Assembly (NCBI GenBank): GCA_019449595.1
Contig: JAGRPL010000004.1
Coordinates: 1,116,001 to 1,180,000, forward strand
Direction: 5' to 3'
From: Rhodoferax sp.
GTDB taxonomy: Bacteria; Pseudomonadota; Gammaproteobacteria; Burkholderiales; Burkholderiaceae_C
Length of the DNA stretch: 64,000 bases
The position numbers and the translations under genes are program-made. The notes below the pieces were generated by a model. That model was given only the letters and a program-made list of their open reading frames with translations, was not told the origin of the DNA and ran no database searches. This document shows positions 21,453 through 31,178 of the stretch, piece after piece (the first letter of the stretch is position 1; every line of letters starts with the position of its first letter).

Positions 21453-22423
21453 TACTTCACCTCAAATCGGGCAACATTTTCCCTGGCAACACCTTCCAGG
21501 TTGAAAACCTTACCCCGAATCTCAACATCCGTGACATCAGCACGGCCAATAACAACCGACAACGGCAGCGCTCCAGACGTGCCCACGACCTCTCCAGCCG
21601 ACAGTGTCTTGCTGAGCAGGACCGCACCTCTGGCATCAGCAACCTGCACCCATGAGGAGCCACGCGCCTTCAATACCAACACGCCAGTAGCAGCACCGAC
21701 GGGTCCGCTGCGGTTGCCCTCGGAAGCGGTGGCCGGTGCTACGCTCTGGCCGACGATCGCTGGAGCTGGAGCTGGAGCTGGAGCTGGAGCTGGAGCTGGC
21801 TGAGTTTGCACCACCGCAGCCGCCGGAATGACCGCCACCGGCGCAGACGCCACTGGGGCTGCCACATCCGCGGCGACACTGCCTTGCGGCAAGGGCACAC
21901 CGGCCGAGGCCGGCTCGGGCTGGGTACTGTCTTTCGGTTGAACGACTTCCACCGGAGCTTCACTGCGCTGGACGTCAGGGAAGAAAGTCAGCACCAGTGC
22001 TCCGATCACCAGCACCAGCACAACCAGAACACGCGGCTTGGCAAAAATCGCTGGGAGGGATCGCCCAGTCGACTCGCCCGGCAGTCGAAAGGGGGCATTG
22101 ATCCCGCGCTCGTCCAGATTGAGCCGGGGAATATCGGATTGAGGAAGCCTTTCCAGCACAGGCGCCGCGTCTATCTTCAACGCCCGGCACACGCTTGACG
22201 CAAGCGCTCGAACAAACACCGCATCCGGCAATAGATCCAACCGATCCGCTTCCAGTGCCTCCAGCTTTTTGACGGGAACCCGCATGGAAACTGCCAAAGC
22301 CGCCACGTGCAGCCCAGCGGCCTCTCGGGCATTGCGCAATATGGTGCCGGCAGTCAATACCTCCGCTGCGGGGAGCGTGCTGGGCACGGCTTCCGTCTGA
22401 TCCGGCATAGCTCCATCATTCAT
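21452..22423 (-). CDS. rodZ: Cytoskeletal protein RodZ
   Basis: Product of 323 aa. RodZ links the MreB cytoskeleton to the membrane and sets rod shape. Residues about 24-90 form the Xre-like HTH that contacts MreB ([20 protein letters not shown]). The transmembrane helix is at 131-149 ([18 protein letters not shown]), then a Pro/Ala linker with an (Ala-Pro) run and the periplasmic DUF4115 domain. The start at 22423 has GAGG about 9 nt upstream and overlaps the end of pilF by 8 nt. An ATG at 22408 is an alternative. Confidence 0.9.
   Translation of the reverse strand: MNDGAMPDQTEAVPSTLPAAEVLTAGTILRNAREAAGLHVAALAVSMRVPVKKLEALEADRLDLLPDAVFVRALASSVCRALKIDAAPVLERLPQSDIPRLNLDERGINAPFRLPGESTGRSLPAIFAKPRVLVVLVLVIGALVLTFFPDVQRSEAPVEVVQPKDSTQPEPASAGVPLPQGSVAADVAAPVASAPVAVIPAAAVVQTQPAPAPAPAPAPAPAIVGQSVAPATASEGNRSGPVGAATGVLVLKARGSSWVQVADARGAVLLSKTLSAGEVVGTSGALPLSVVIGRADVTDVEIRGKVFNLEGVARENVARFEVK
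21759..21800. repeat. Hexanucleotide tandem repeat inside rodZ
   Basis: Six GCTGGA units and a seventh GCTGGC unit stand head to tail on the plus strand. On the coding strand they encode an alternating Ala-Pro run in the rodZ periplasmic linker. Units of six keep the frame, so copy-number change would lengthen or shorten the linker by two residues per unit without breaking the protein. Confidence 0.92.
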
Positions 22424-23252
22424 CGAACGCACCTCGCTCAAAAGCCGAAGATTCACGCGACTGGGGGTAGCGCTTTTTCAGTTGTTCGCCCAATTGCGCC
22501 ATCGCCTCACGATTTCCCGTCCGCCGCTCTACTTTGATACCCAACCACAGGGACTCCGCGCTGGCCAACTGGCTGTTGTTGATACGGCGCACATAGAATT
22601 GCGCGCGGGCATACTCACCGCGTTGGTACAACAGCAAAGCCAAGTTGTACCCTGTAATGGGATTGCCGGCTTCCAACTCATAGGAGTGCAGCAGGCTGGC
22701 CTCCGCGTCGTCACGCTGACCATTCTTCAGCTGGCACAGCCCCTGGATCATCCAGGTTTTTGCACGATCACCGTACGCGGGGTTTGCCAGGGCACTGGCG
22801 AACAATTGCATGGCCTCGGGATAGCGAGACTGCTGGCACAAAAGCCAACCATAGTTATGCTGAACATTGGCAGCAGCGGGGTTGATGGTCAAAGCCCGGC
22901 GGAAACTCTCTTCCGCGAGCGGCACATCGTTCAGGCGCATGTAAATCAAACCGCGCAGGTTATAGGCTTCAAACTGGTTGGGATCGGCGCCAATAGATTG
23001 CTTGACCTGGTCCAGGGCAACCGTGGTTTGCCCTTTTTCAAAATATCCGACCGCCAACTCCAACCGGATACGGGCACGCTTCAGGCTGTCGGGCTCATCT
23101 GAGTCCGTCACCAGATCCGACTTGTTTGAAGTGCCCGAAGTGCTGGATGCACAACCTGCCAGCCCCACAAGCGCGGTACAAGCCAGACAGAACCACAGCA
23201 GCCACGACAGCGCTGGGATTCCAACCTTCACCTTGTTAATCATTGGACGCAT
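22416..23252 (-). CDS. pilF: Type IV pilus biogenesis lipoprotein PilF (PilW)
   Basis: Product of 278 aa, an outer-membrane lipoprotein with TPR repeats that helps assemble the PilQ secretin. A lipoprotein signal ends LVGLAGC with Cys at about residue 34. TPR units follow, for example [20 protein letters not shown] and [19 protein letters not shown]. The start at 23252 (MRPMINKV) has a strong GGGAGAGAG just upstream and overlaps the last 17 nt of rlmN. Confidence 0.88.
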   Translation of the reverse strand: MRPMINKVKVGIPALSWLLWFCLACTALVGLAGCASSTSGTSNKSDLVTDSDEPDSLKRARIRLELAVGYFEKGQTTVALDQVKQSIGADPNQFEAYNLRGLIYMRLNDVPLAEESFRRALTINPAAANVQHNYGWLLCQQSRYPEAMQLFASALANPAYGDRAKTWMIQGLCQLKNGQRDDAEASLLHSYELEAGNPITGYNLALLLYQRGEYARAQFYVRRINNSQLASAESLWLGIKVERRTGNREAMAQLGEQLKKRYPQSRESSAFERGAFDE

Positions 23253-24396
23253 TCTCTCTCCCGCGGGGGGTAATTTCAGACACAGGCTTGAGCATAACGG
23301 TGCGCTGCCTGGAAATGCGCTTTTGGACATCCGTCCTGTCCTTCACGTCGCCGGCCAGCTGCCCGCACGCCGCATCGATATCGTCGCCACGGGTCTTGCG
23401 GATCGTCGTCACGATGCCGGCATCGCTCAGAACCCTGGCAAACGCCAGCACCCTGTCTTGCGACGACCGGATCAGACCAGATGCGGGAAAGGGATTGAAC
23501 GGTATCAGGTTGAACTTGCACCAGGCAACGCCTGCCCCCTCCTGGCGAATCAGTTTCACCAACTCGGTCGCCTGTTCCGGCGCGTCGTTCACTTCGTTGA
23601 GCATGCAATACTCAAACGTGATGAAATCGCGTGGCGCGAAGGCAAGGTAACGTCTGCAGGCTTGCATCAGTTCGGCAATAGGGTACTTGCGGTTCAGGGG
23701 AACCAGATCGTTTCGCAACGCATCGTTGGGCGCGTGCAGCGACACTGCCAGAGCAACCGGACAGTCCTGTCCCAAACGGTCTATCATGGGCACGACACCC
23801 GAAGTCGAAACGGTGACACGTCGGCGCGACAAACCATAGGCATGGTCATCGAGCATGACCCGCAGGGCGGGCACCAAAGCCGTGTAGTTCTGGAGCGGCT
23901 CGCCCATGCCCATCATGACCACATTGGAAATGACGCGCTCACTGGTTTTCAGGTGTTTGCGCAGAAAATGCTCTGCAAACCAGAGCTGGGAAATGATTTC
24001 CCCAACGGTCAGATTGCGGCTGAAGCCCTGGTGCCCGGTCGAACAAAACCGGCAATTCACCGCGCATCCGGCTTGTGACGACACGCACAAGGTGCCGCGG
24101 TCCTCTTCCGGGATGAAAACCGCCTCAACGGCATCTCCGCCACCTACATCAAACAGCCATTTGATCGTCCCATCGGACGAGATGTGCTGGGCAAGGATAG
24201 GGGGCGCCTTGATGGCTGCAGAAGTCTTGAGTTTTTCACGCAAAGACTTTGCAAGGTCGCTCATCTCGTCAAACTGAGAGGCACCTTTTTGATGAATCCA
24301 GCGGAACAGCTGGGTTGCGCGAAAACGCTTCTCCCCCAGCCGCTCACAAAAAGCGGCCAATCCCTCGAGATCGTAATCGAGCAGGTTGGCCGTCAT
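23236..24396 (-). CDS. rlmN: Dual-specificity rRNA/tRNA m2A methyltransferase RlmN
   Basis: Product of 386 aa, a radical SAM enzyme that methylates C2 of A2503 in 23S rRNA and A37 in some tRNAs. The cluster-binding motif is CAVNCRFC, and further family segments are [17 protein letters not shown] and [17 protein letters not shown] (with the catalytic C-terminal Cys). It starts 8 nt after the ndk stop. Its 3' end overlaps pilF. Confidence 0.96.
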   Translation of the reverse strand: MTANLLDYDLEGLAAFCERLGEKRFRATQLFRWIHQKGASQFDEMSDLAKSLREKLKTSAAIKAPPILAQHISSDGTIKWLFDVGGGDAVEAVFIPEEDRGTLCVSSQAGCAVNCRFCSTGHQGFSRNLTVGEIISQLWFAEHFLRKHLKTSERVISNVVMMGMGEPLQNYTALVPALRVMLDDHAYGLSRRRVTVSTSGVVPMIDRLGQDCPVALAVSLHAPNDALRNDLVPLNRKYPIAELMQACRRYLAFAPRDFITFEYCMLNEVNDAPEQATELVKLIRQEGAGVAWCKFNLIPFNPFPASGLIRSSQDRVLAFARVLSDAGIVTTIRKTRGDDIDAACGQLAGDVKDRTDVQKRISRQRTVMLKPVSEITPRGRENASND

Positions 24397-24404
24397 TGCA
24401 TAAC

Positions 24405-24830
24405 TTAGCGTGAATACACGTTCATGCCAGCGAAGAAAAACGCAATCTCAGCGGCTGCGGTTTCTGCGGCATCGGAACCATGCACGGCGTTGGCATCAAT
24501 GCTGTCAGCGAAGTCAGCGCGAATCGTGCCGGGGGCAGCCTTTTTCGGATCGGTAGCGCCCATCAGGTCACGGTTCTTCAGGATGGCGTTTTCGCCTTCC
24601 AGTGCCTGGATCATGACCGGGCCGGAAACCATGAAATCCACCAGATCCTTGAAGAAAGGACGGGCCTTGTGAACGGCGTAAAACGCTTCCGCTTCACCGC
24701 GCGACAGATGTGCCATGCGAGCAGCAACGACCTTCAGGCCGGCAGCTTCAAAACGGGCGTAAATCTGGCCAATGACGTTCTTGGCAACGGCGTCGGGCTT
24801 GATGATGGAGAGGGTACGTTCGATAGTCAT
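24405..24830 (-). CDS. ndk: Nucleoside diphosphate kinase Ndk
   Basis: Product of 141 aa, which balances nucleoside triphosphate pools by moving the gamma-phosphate through a phosphohistidine. It begins [18 protein letters not shown]; the active His is in ANAVHGSDA near the C-terminus. AGGAAACACC precedes the ATG as the ribosome binding site. It is the first gene of the conserved ndk-rlmN-pilF-rodZ-ispG-hisS run. Confidence 0.97.
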   Translation of the reverse strand: MTIERTLSIIKPDAVAKNVIGQIYARFEAAGLKVVAARMAHLSRGEAEAFYAVHKARPFFKDLVDFMVSGPVMIQALEGENAILKNRDLMGATDPKKAAPGTIRADFADSIDANAVHGSDAAETAAAEIAFFFAGMNVYSR

Positions 24831-24874
24831 GGTGTTTCCTGATCTGGGTTGGTAATTTTCTTGCCCAGGTTAGA

Positions 24875-24900
24875 GCAAAGCTTGCTATTTTAGCATTTGC
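24875..24900. repeat. Nested inverted repeat between rluB and ndk
   Basis: On the plus strand the arms GCAAA and TTTGC enclose a second pair TGCTA/TAGCA around a short centre. It starts 4 nt after the rluB stop on the minus strand. With no T-run after it, it is a poor intrinsic terminator and may be part of the ndk upstream region or a processing site. Confidence 0.4.
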
Positions 24901-24903
24901 AGC

Positions 24904-26244
24904 CTAGCGGTTCCGCCCGTTTCTGCGCTGCCCACCCGGTCCGCCACGACCTCTTTGACCCGCATCTTGGCGTTGGCGGGTAAAACTGTCGGCGCCAATG
25001 TACCCAAACGCGGTCTTCATGGGGTCGGGCTGCCCTGCCCCGTCCCGTCGATCTCCCGACTGAGCCGTGCGGTTGTTATCGGTGCGGCCACCGCCTTTAG
25101 GTCCGCCGGCTCCACCCTTGTAACCCCCTTGCGGCGCACCCTTCTGGCCTCCCATTGCCCCGCGAGGTCCACCGGTCCGCCCGCCACGCCGCTTGTTTTG
25201 CCCCTGCGCATTGCGCGGCGCACCTCCAGCCGGCGGGTTGCGTGGAGCGGCCCCGTCCTGCGCCGTACCGCCGGCTGCATTCACCAGTGCACGAATATCC
25301 GCGTCGTCGAGTTCCATCCAGGCACCGCGCTTGAGTCCACGCGGCAGCACCATCGCGCCGTAGCGGATCCGGATGAGGCGGCTCACCGCATGCCCCACAG
25401 CCTCCAGCATCCGACGCACTTCGCGGTTACGTCCTTCGGAAATGGTGACGCGGTACCAGCAGTTGGAACCCTCGCCGCCCCCGTCCTCGATGGAGCCAAA
25501 CTGCGCCACACCATCGTCCAGCTGCACGCCCTCAAGCAGCATCTTTTTCTCGTCCTTGCTCAAGGTCCCCAGCACCCGAACGGCGTATTCACGCTCTAGG
25601 CCGAAACGCGGGTGCATCAGATTGTTGGCAAGCTCCCCTGAATTCGTGAAAAGCAACAAGCCTTCCGTGTTCAGATCCAGGCGCCCCACCGATTGCCACT
25701 TGCCCTGGTGCAGCTTTGGCAGACGGCGAAACACCGTTGGCCGGTTCTGCGGATCGTCATGGGTAACCACCTCCCCCACGGGCTTGTGATAGGCAATCAC
25801 CCGTGCGGGTGGCGGCTCAATGCGGACGCGGATGGGCTTTCCATTGACTTTGATGTTGTCGCCAAACTGGATGCGTTGACCAATGTGGGCAGGCTCGTTA
25901 TTCACCGAGATGCGACCTTCCAGGATGAGCTGCTCCATCTCCAGACGCGACCCCATTCCCGCCTGCGCCAACACCTTGTGCAGCTTGGGGGTTTCGGCCA
26001 GAGGGGCAAGCACACGCTTGGGCAGTGACAACTCGGCGATCTCTTCGTCCGCATCAAACTGGCCGGAGACAACGTCACTGAAGCGGTTGTCCTGCTCTGC
26101 GGCCGATGGCAGCACCTGTCGTGGTGCTGCTTCGTGAGCCGGGTCAGCAGAAGCAACCGGTGCAATCCCATCTGCGCCGGCAGGCGCCTGCGTGTCCGAC
26201 CCGTTGTCCGTCGCGGGCTGCCCCGTTGAGGTGATTGCATTCAT
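24904..26244 (-). CDS. rluB: 23S rRNA pseudouridine synthase RluB-like
   Basis: Product of 446 aa. A disordered acidic start (about 80 residues) precedes the S4 RNA-binding domain ([18 protein letters not shown]) and the catalytic domain with the nucleophilic Asp in [20 protein letters not shown]. The C-terminus is a long Gly/Arg-rich tail (for example [11 protein letters not shown]), common in betaproteobacterial RluB. RluB makes pseudouridine 2605 in 23S rRNA. The ATG overlaps the scpB stop (ATGA). Confidence 0.9.
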   Translation of the reverse strand: MNAITSTGQPATDNGSDTQAPAGADGIAPVASADPAHEAAPRQVLPSAAEQDNRFSDVVSGQFDADEEIAELSLPKRVLAPLAETPKLHKVLAQAGMGSRLEMEQLILEGRISVNNEPAHIGQRIQFGDNIKVNGKPIRVRIEPPPARVIAYHKPVGEVVTHDDPQNRPTVFRRLPKLHQGKWQSVGRLDLNTEGLLLFTNSGELANNLMHPRFGLEREYAVRVLGTLSKDEKKMLLEGVQLDDGVAQFGSIEDGGGEGSNCWYRVTISEGRNREVRRMLEAVGHAVSRLIRIRYGAMVLPRGLKRGAWMELDDADIRALVNAAGGTAQDGAAPRNPPAGGAPRNAQGQNKRRGGRTGGPRGAMGGQKGAPQGGYKGGAGGPKGGGRTDNNRTAQSGDRRDGAGQPDPMKTAFGYIGADSFTRQRQDAGQRGRGGPGGQRRNGRNR

Positions 26245-26918
26245 TCTGAAAACCCATTCAAATGTGGCGGCATATCCGGGCTTTCGGGCTCCAGGGGTAT
26301 GTCCAGTTGTAATTTCGCGTCCCCCGCAATACCGTCACCGGCTTCGGGTTCTGCAATCGATTCCTCGACCACGTCGGCCAGCGCACCAAAGGAGTCCTCT
26401 GGATGCGCCACGTTTTCCAGCAAAGGCAACTGGTCCAGCGACTGGAGACCCAGATCATCCAGAAACTGCTTGGTGGTGGCAAACAGCGCAGGGCGCCCTG
26501 GGGCTTCCCGGTGGCCAATCACCTCCACCCAGCCACGGTCCTCCAGCTGCTTGATCAGCAAGGAGCTGATCGTCACGCCACGGATGTCTTCCATGTCGCC
26601 CCGCGTTACGGGCTGGCGGTAGGCAATGATGGCCAGCGTTTCCAGTGTCGCCCGGGTATAGCGGGGCGGCTTTTCCGGGTGTAACCGGTCCAAATACTCG
26701 CGCATTTCCGGCCGGCTCTGGAAGCGCCACCCCGTGGCCACGCCGACCAACTCCACGCCCTTTGCAGCCCAGTCATCCTTGAGTTCCTCCAGCAGCGATT
26801 TCAGCGTATCCGCTCCCAGGGACTCGTTGAAGAGCGTCCGCATATCGCGCAACGGCAGGGGTTGTTGCGAACAAATCAACGCGGTCTCCAAGACCCGCTT
26901 TGCTTCCGCCATATTCAT
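26241..26918 (-). CDS. scpB: Segregation and condensation protein B (ScpB)
   Basis: Product of 225 aa, the winged-helix kleisin partner of SMC-ScpA in chromosome segregation. Visible motifs are [18 protein letters not shown], the conserved [20 protein letters not shown], and [18 protein letters not shown]. The C-terminus is an acidic extension. Start at 26918 (MNMAEAK); an ATG 6 nt later is possible. It overlaps rluB by 4 nt, a common betaproteobacterial pair. Confidence 0.92.
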   Translation of the reverse strand: MNMAEAKRVLETALICSQQPLPLRDMRTLFNESLGADTLKSLLEELKDDWAAKGVELVGVATGWRFQSRPEMREYLDRLHPEKPPRYTRATLETLAIIAYRQPVTRGDMEDIRGVTISSLLIKQLEDRGWVEVIGHREAPGRPALFATTKQFLDDLGLQSLDQLPLLENVAHPEDSFGALADVVEESIAEPEAGDGIAGDAKLQLDIPLEPESPDMPPHLNGFSE

Positions 26919-27053
26919 AGTCAGGCTTTTTCCGCAAACGTCCCCATCGAGGGGTATCAATCAAAGTGATTCCATTGGGATGGCAGCAGTTGTGAAGAAC
27001 TCACCGTGCCTACCCGTAGCAATGTGCCGGGGTACTTAAGGGCATTCCAGCCT

Positions 27054-28079
27054 TTACGGCGCATTGTAGCGCAGGCCCCACGCCGCGAGCAGCCCCTGAA
27101 AATCCGCGGGGAGCGGCGCCTCAAACACCAGCGATGCCCCTGTTACCGGGTGCGTCAGTGCCAATCGGCACGCATGCAAGGCCTGACGCTCCATGCCTGG
27201 CAGGCAGGTGCCGCCATAAACCGTATCTGCAACCAGCGGATGCCCCAGGAAAGCCATATGCACCCGGATCTGGTGCGTCCGCCCGGTGTGCAAAATGCAG
27301 CGAACAAAACAACCCGTCTCCGCATTTCCCAAGAATACGACATCCGTTCTGGCCGTTTTGCCTGGTGACTTCTCAAGATCGACCACCGCCATGCGCAAGC
27401 GGTTGCGGGGATCCCGGCCAATGGGCGCCTGCACCGACACCGTATCCGGTCCGGTCCAGGGGCGATGGGCCAACGCCAGGTATTGGCGGCTGACCTCGCG
27501 TGCAGCAATGGCCTGCACCAAGGCATCCATGACGCTGCGGGTACGGGCCACCACCATGAGCCCGCTCGTATCCTTGTCCAGACGGTGCACAATGCCAGCC
27601 CGGGGAACCGAGGCAATGGCCTTGTCGTATGCCAGCAAGCCGTTGAGCAAGGTTCCGCTCCAGTTGCCGGGCGCTGGGTGTACGACCAGCCCGGCGGGCT
27701 TGTTGATGACCAGGATGTGCTCATCCTGGAACACCACCTGCAGAGGCATCTCCTGCGGGGTAAAGGCCTGACTCTGGGGCGTAGGCCGCAGTTCGATCAC
27801 CACGCCGTCTCCGGCCTTCACCCGCTGGGACGCCTTGCGCACCGGCCGGGCATTGACCGCAACCAGCCCTGCTTCAATCAGTTGCTGCAAGTAACTGCGG
27901 GAGAACTCGGGCGCCACCTCGACCAGTGCACGGTCCAGCCGCGCCCCATGCTGAACTGCAGTAATCTCCACCCTGCGCCACTCGACGTCTACGACCGCGT
28001 CCTCGCCCTCATCGGGGTCTGTCTCCAGTGGAGCGCTCGATATAATTCCAGTGGTCTGTTTCAAGAAAGTTTCCCTCAA
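27054..28079 (-). CDS. rluD: 23S rRNA pseudouridine synthase RluD
   Basis: Product of up to 341 aa. RluD forms pseudouridines 1911, 1915 and 1917 in helix 69 of 23S rRNA. An S4 domain (LDRALVEVAPEFSRSYLQQLIEAG) precedes the catalytic domain with Asp in HRLDKDTSGLMVVA. The start is doubtful. The longest frame uses a TTG at 28079, whose last base is shared with the bamD ATG; the first 30 residues are poorly conserved and a GTG near residue 36 is an alternative. Divergent from bamD, as in many betaproteobacteria. Confidence 0.9.
   Translation of the reverse strand: MRETFLKQTTGIISSAPLETDPDEGEDAVVDVEWRRVEITAVQHGARLDRALVEVAPEFSRSYLQQLIEAGLVAVNARPVRKASQRVKAGDGVVIELRPTPQSQAFTPQEMPLQVVFQDEHILVINKPAGLVVHPAPGNWSGTLLNGLLAYDKAIASVPRAGIVHRLDKDTSGLMVVARTRSVMDALVQAIAAREVSRQYLALAHRPWTGPDTVSVQAPIGRDPRNRLRMAVVDLEKSPGKTARTDVVFLGNAETGCFVRCILHTGRTHQIRVHMAFLGHPLVADTVYGGTCLPGMERQALHACRLALTHPVTGASLVFEAPLPADFQGLLAAWGLRYNAP
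28018..28046 (+). promoter_or_regulatory. Putative bamD promoter
   Basis: A perfect TATAAT hexamer at 28041-28046 lies about 32 nt before the bamD ATG, which would give a leader near 26 nt. The -35 region (TCTGTC at 28018-28023, 17-bp spacing) is a poor match. The promoter sits inside the annotated 5' end of the divergent rluD gene. Confidence 0.5.
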
Positions 28080-28882
28080 TGCTTCGAGTCAAATTATCGG
28101 TCGTTTGCGCCTGCCTGCTAACGACGAGTGCATTTCTGATGACAGGCTGCTCAACGGCACCGGTGGACAAGACCGCCGGGATGAGCCCCAACGCGCTGTA
28201 TGCGGAAGCCAAGGATGAAATGAGCACCAGCCAATGGGACAAGGCCGTGCCGTTGCTGGAGAAACTGGAAGCGCGCGCTGCCGGAACCCCACTGGCACAG
28301 CAGGCTCAGGTGGACAAGGCGTACGCCCAGTACAAGTCCGGCGAACCAGCGCAGGCGCTCGCAACGCTGGAACGTTTCATGAAACTGCACCCGGCGAGCC
28401 CCGCTCTGGACTATGCCCTGTACCTGAAGGGCATTGTCAATTTCAATGACGACCTGGGCATGTTTTCCAACGTGACCCGCCAGGATTTGTCCGAACGGGA
28501 CCAGAAGGCGGCCAAGGAGTCTTTTGAAGCATTCAAGGAACTTACGGCCCGTTTCCCCGACTCCCGCTATTCGCCCGACGCACGCAAGCGCATGGCCTAC
28601 ATCGTGAATTCGCTGGCCCAGTACGAAGTCCACGTTGCGCGCTACTACTACCGCCGCGGGGCCTACCTGGCCGCGGTCAACCGCGCGCAGCTGGCGGTAT
28701 CGGATTACCGCGATGTTCCCGCCATCGAGGAAGCCCTGTTCATCATTTACAAGTCCTACGACGCCATGGGCATGACGAAATTGCGCGACGACGCCAAACG
28801 GGTGCTGGAAATCAACTACCCCCAGTCCGAGTTCCTGCTTAAGGGCAGCAAGGGGACGGATCCGTGGTGGAAGGTGTGGTGA
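28079..28882 (+). CDS. bamD: Outer membrane assembly lipoprotein BamD
   Basis: Product of 267 aa, the essential TPR lipoprotein of the BAM complex. The signal ends LMTGC with Cys at about residue 24. TPR motifs follow (AEAKDEMSTSQWDKAVPLLEKL and others), with the family hallmark VARYYYRRGAYLAAVNRAQ. The C-terminal 15 codons overlap the convergent DinG-family gene by 44 nt. Confidence 0.95.
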   Translation: MLRVKLSVVCACLLTTSAFLMTGCSTAPVDKTAGMSPNALYAEAKDEMSTSQWDKAVPLLEKLEARAAGTPLAQQAQVDKAYAQYKSGEPAQALATLERFMKLHPASPALDYALYLKGIVNFNDDLGMFSNVTRQDLSERDQKAAKESFEAFKELTARFPDSRYSPDARKRMAYIVNSLAQYEVHVARYYYRRGAYLAAVNRAQLAVSDYRDVPAIEEALFIIYKSYDAMGMTKLRDDAKRVLEINYPQSEFLLKGSKGTDPWWKVW

Positions 28883-30857
28883 GGCCGCGCAACGTGTCCT
28901 CGAACTGGTCCTGGGTGGCAATGGTCCGCATGGCGGGCAGCGCCGCCAGCATCTTGCGTCCATAACCCATCTGCGTCAGACGCACATCGCAGACCACCAG
29001 CACGCCGCGATCGGTCTCCCGGCGAATCAGCCGCCCGGCTCCCTGCTTGAGGGCAATGGCCGCCTGGGGCACGTGAAAATGCTGAAAGGGATTCCTGCCC
29101 AGTTCCGCCATCTGGCGGGCCCTGGCCTCCACCAGAGGATCATCGGGCGGCGAAAACGGCAGTTTATCGATCACCACCATTTGCAGGGCATCCCCGGGAA
29201 CATCGATACCTTCCCAGAAGGAAGCCGATGCCACCAGCACGCAGCCGGCCGTCTCGTTGTTCGCCGCCCCGCAAAACCGCTCCACCAACTCACGCTTGGG
29301 TGACTGCCCCTGGACCAGCACGTCGATTCCGGAAGACGGAGCGAAGTACTGCCGCAAGGCCTCGCCAATGCTGCGCATGGCGCGCAAGGTTGTCGTCAAC
29401 ACAAGCGTGCGCCCGCCCAGTATTTCGGCACCATGTGCCGCCAGCCGCGCCACGCATGCGCTGTGGGACGGATCACCGGGCTTGGGCATGTCGGGTGGAA
29501 TGTACAGGCCAGCTTGCGCAGAATAATCAAAGGGGCTGTCCACCTGAAGCACCTGCGCCCCCTCCAGCCCACAGGTCTGCAGGAACCACCCCATGGAGGG
29601 ATCGGTTCCCAGTGTGGCGGAAGTAAAAATCCAGGATTGGTTCCTGTCCGCAGACGCATTCCGCGACGCGATTCGGGACTGCAGGGCTGCGGCAATATCC
29701 AGCGGCGACTGAACCAGCCTGACGTGGTGATCCGCGTCCAGCCAACGGACATGGCCAGAGGGCGCCGGACTGGAAAACAATTCCAGCTCTGCCAGAAACG
29801 TGACCACACGCTCGCGCAGTCTCTTCAGTTCCGGCGCAAGCGCTTCCACGCTCAGCAGCATGGTCTCGACCTGCTGCAACCCCACCCGCAACGCGGCCAG
29901 GGCCGCACGCCAGGGCTGCACGGGAATGTCCAGCGGAGCCTCGTCCGCCCAGGGGCGGCGATCCTGCGGGCCTTGACCACCGCACAGGTGGCGCAACAGC
30001 ACTATGGCTTGGTTGAGTTCGGCGACATGTGCGCGCCAGTCCACCGAACCCAGCGCCAGTTGCGGCCCCTGCAACGCCAGCGTGCGGCACAGGCTTTCCA
30101 GTGCGCCGGTCGTCAGTTGGCGGCCCAGAAACTGCACGCCAATTGCGTTGAGCTGGTGTGCCTCGTCAAACACGACCGTGCGCACGGTAGGCAGCAATTC
30201 CGCCACACCCGACTCACGAACGTCCATATCGGCGAAAAACAGGTGGTGGTTGATGACCACCACGTCGGCAGCCATCGCTTCCTTGCGCGCCCGATTGACG
30301 TGACAGGCCTGGGCTTGTGGGCATTGCGCGCCCAAACAGTTCTCCCGCGTGGAGGTAACCAGCGCAACAACCGGCGAGCGCTCATCAAGCTGCGCCAACT
30401 CCGCCAGATCGCCACTGCGGGTCACTGCGGCCCACCGCTCCACACGCGCCAGATCCTGCTGGGCTGCGGGGCTGTCGGCCCGCGCGTCCTGCCGGGCTGA
30501 CGCCAGCCGATGGGTGCACAGGTAGCTGCCCCGCCCCTTGAGCAAGGCGATGCGCACGGGCTGTCCCAGCGCAGCCATCAAACGGGGCAGATCCCGGCCA
30601 AACAGCTGATCCTGCAGCGCTTTGGTCGCCGTCGACAACAGGACCCGCTCTCCGCTGAGCAGGGCCGGAATTAAGTAAGCAAATGTTTTTCCTACCCCGG
30701 TGCCGGCTTCCACGGCCAGCACCCCTCCCGCCTCCATTGTGCCGGCCACGGCCAGTGCCATCTCCACCTGACCGGACCGGGGTTTGAACGCCTCGACCAG
30801 ACGGGCCAGCGGACCATCGGGCTCAAACGCTCGCTGCACGGCATCTGGCAAGCCCAT
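28839..30857 (-). CDS. DinG/YoaA family ATP-dependent DNA helicase (Fe-S, SF2)
   Basis: Product of 672 aa, an XPD-like 5'-3' helicase. Walker A is AGTGVGKT (residues 51-58). Four cysteines place an iron-sulfur cluster (C114, C174, C179, C185). The Walker B DEAH box is at 231-234. Motifs V/VI follow, including ATASFWEG-like VASASFWEGIDVPG and QGAGRLIRRETDRGVL. The size and single-subunit form favour YoaA over DinG. The 3' end overlaps bamD. The DUF465 gene lies 3 nt upstream. Confidence 0.9.
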   Translation of the reverse strand: MGLPDAVQRAFEPDGPLARLVEAFKPRSGQVEMALAVAGTMEAGGVLAVEAGTGVGKTFAYLIPALLSGERVLLSTATKALQDQLFGRDLPRLMAALGQPVRIALLKGRGSYLCTHRLASARQDARADSPAAQQDLARVERWAAVTRSGDLAELAQLDERSPVVALVTSTRENCLGAQCPQAQACHVNRARKEAMAADVVVINHHLFFADMDVRESGVAELLPTVRTVVFDEAHQLNAIGVQFLGRQLTTGALESLCRTLALQGPQLALGSVDWRAHVAELNQAIVLLRHLCGGQGPQDRRPWADEAPLDIPVQPWRAALAALRVGLQQVETMLLSVEALAPELKRLRERVVTFLAELELFSSPAPSGHVRWLDADHHVRLVQSPLDIAAALQSRIASRNASADRNQSWIFTSATLGTDPSMGWFLQTCGLEGAQVLQVDSPFDYSAQAGLYIPPDMPKPGDPSHSACVARLAAHGAEILGGRTLVLTTTLRAMRSIGEALRQYFAPSSGIDVLVQGQSPKRELVERFCGAANNETAGCVLVASASFWEGIDVPGDALQMVVIDKLPFSPPDDPLVEARARQMAELGRNPFQHFHVPQAAIALKQGAGRLIRRETDRGVLVVCDVRLTQMGYGRKMLAALPAMRTIATQDQFEDTLRGLTTPSTTDPSPCCP

Positions 30858-30860
30858 GCT

Positions 30861-31064
30861 TCAAGCCGGCTCGTCGGGCTGTAGCGCCCGCTCCGCGCGG
30901 TCAATTTCATCCCGAAGGAGCAGCCGGCGCTTTTTCAGTCGCCGCATCATCAGTTCGTCCGCCGGAGCCTCGGTTGCGGCACGGTCGATCAGGGCGTCCA
31001 GGTCAGCGTGCTCCATGCGCAGCTCGATAAGGCGTCGTTCGGGCGAGTGGAGATTGGCGTTCAC
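30861..31064 (-). CDS. DUF465/YdcH family small helical protein
   Basis: Product of 67 aa forming a charged helical hairpin (ELRMEHADLDALIDRAA, then MMRRLKKRRLLLRDEIDRAERAL), the DUF465 pattern. The start is a GTG at 31064 without a good Shine-Dalgarno; it gives the usual family length, whereas the next ATG would drop the first helix. It precedes the helicase gene by 3 nt. Function unknown. Confidence 0.75.
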   Translation of the reverse strand: MNANLHSPERRLIELRMEHADLDALIDRAATEAPADELMMRRLKKRRLLLRDEIDRAERALQPDEPA

Positions 31065-31178
31065 GTTACAAAATGCGGGAAAGTCCGCGGATAGATTAGA
31101 GTTAAAGATGCCGGGCTGGCTGGATAATACGGCCTTCCTGCTCCCTCACAGAAAGTATTGCTGCGCAAGCAACTCCAT

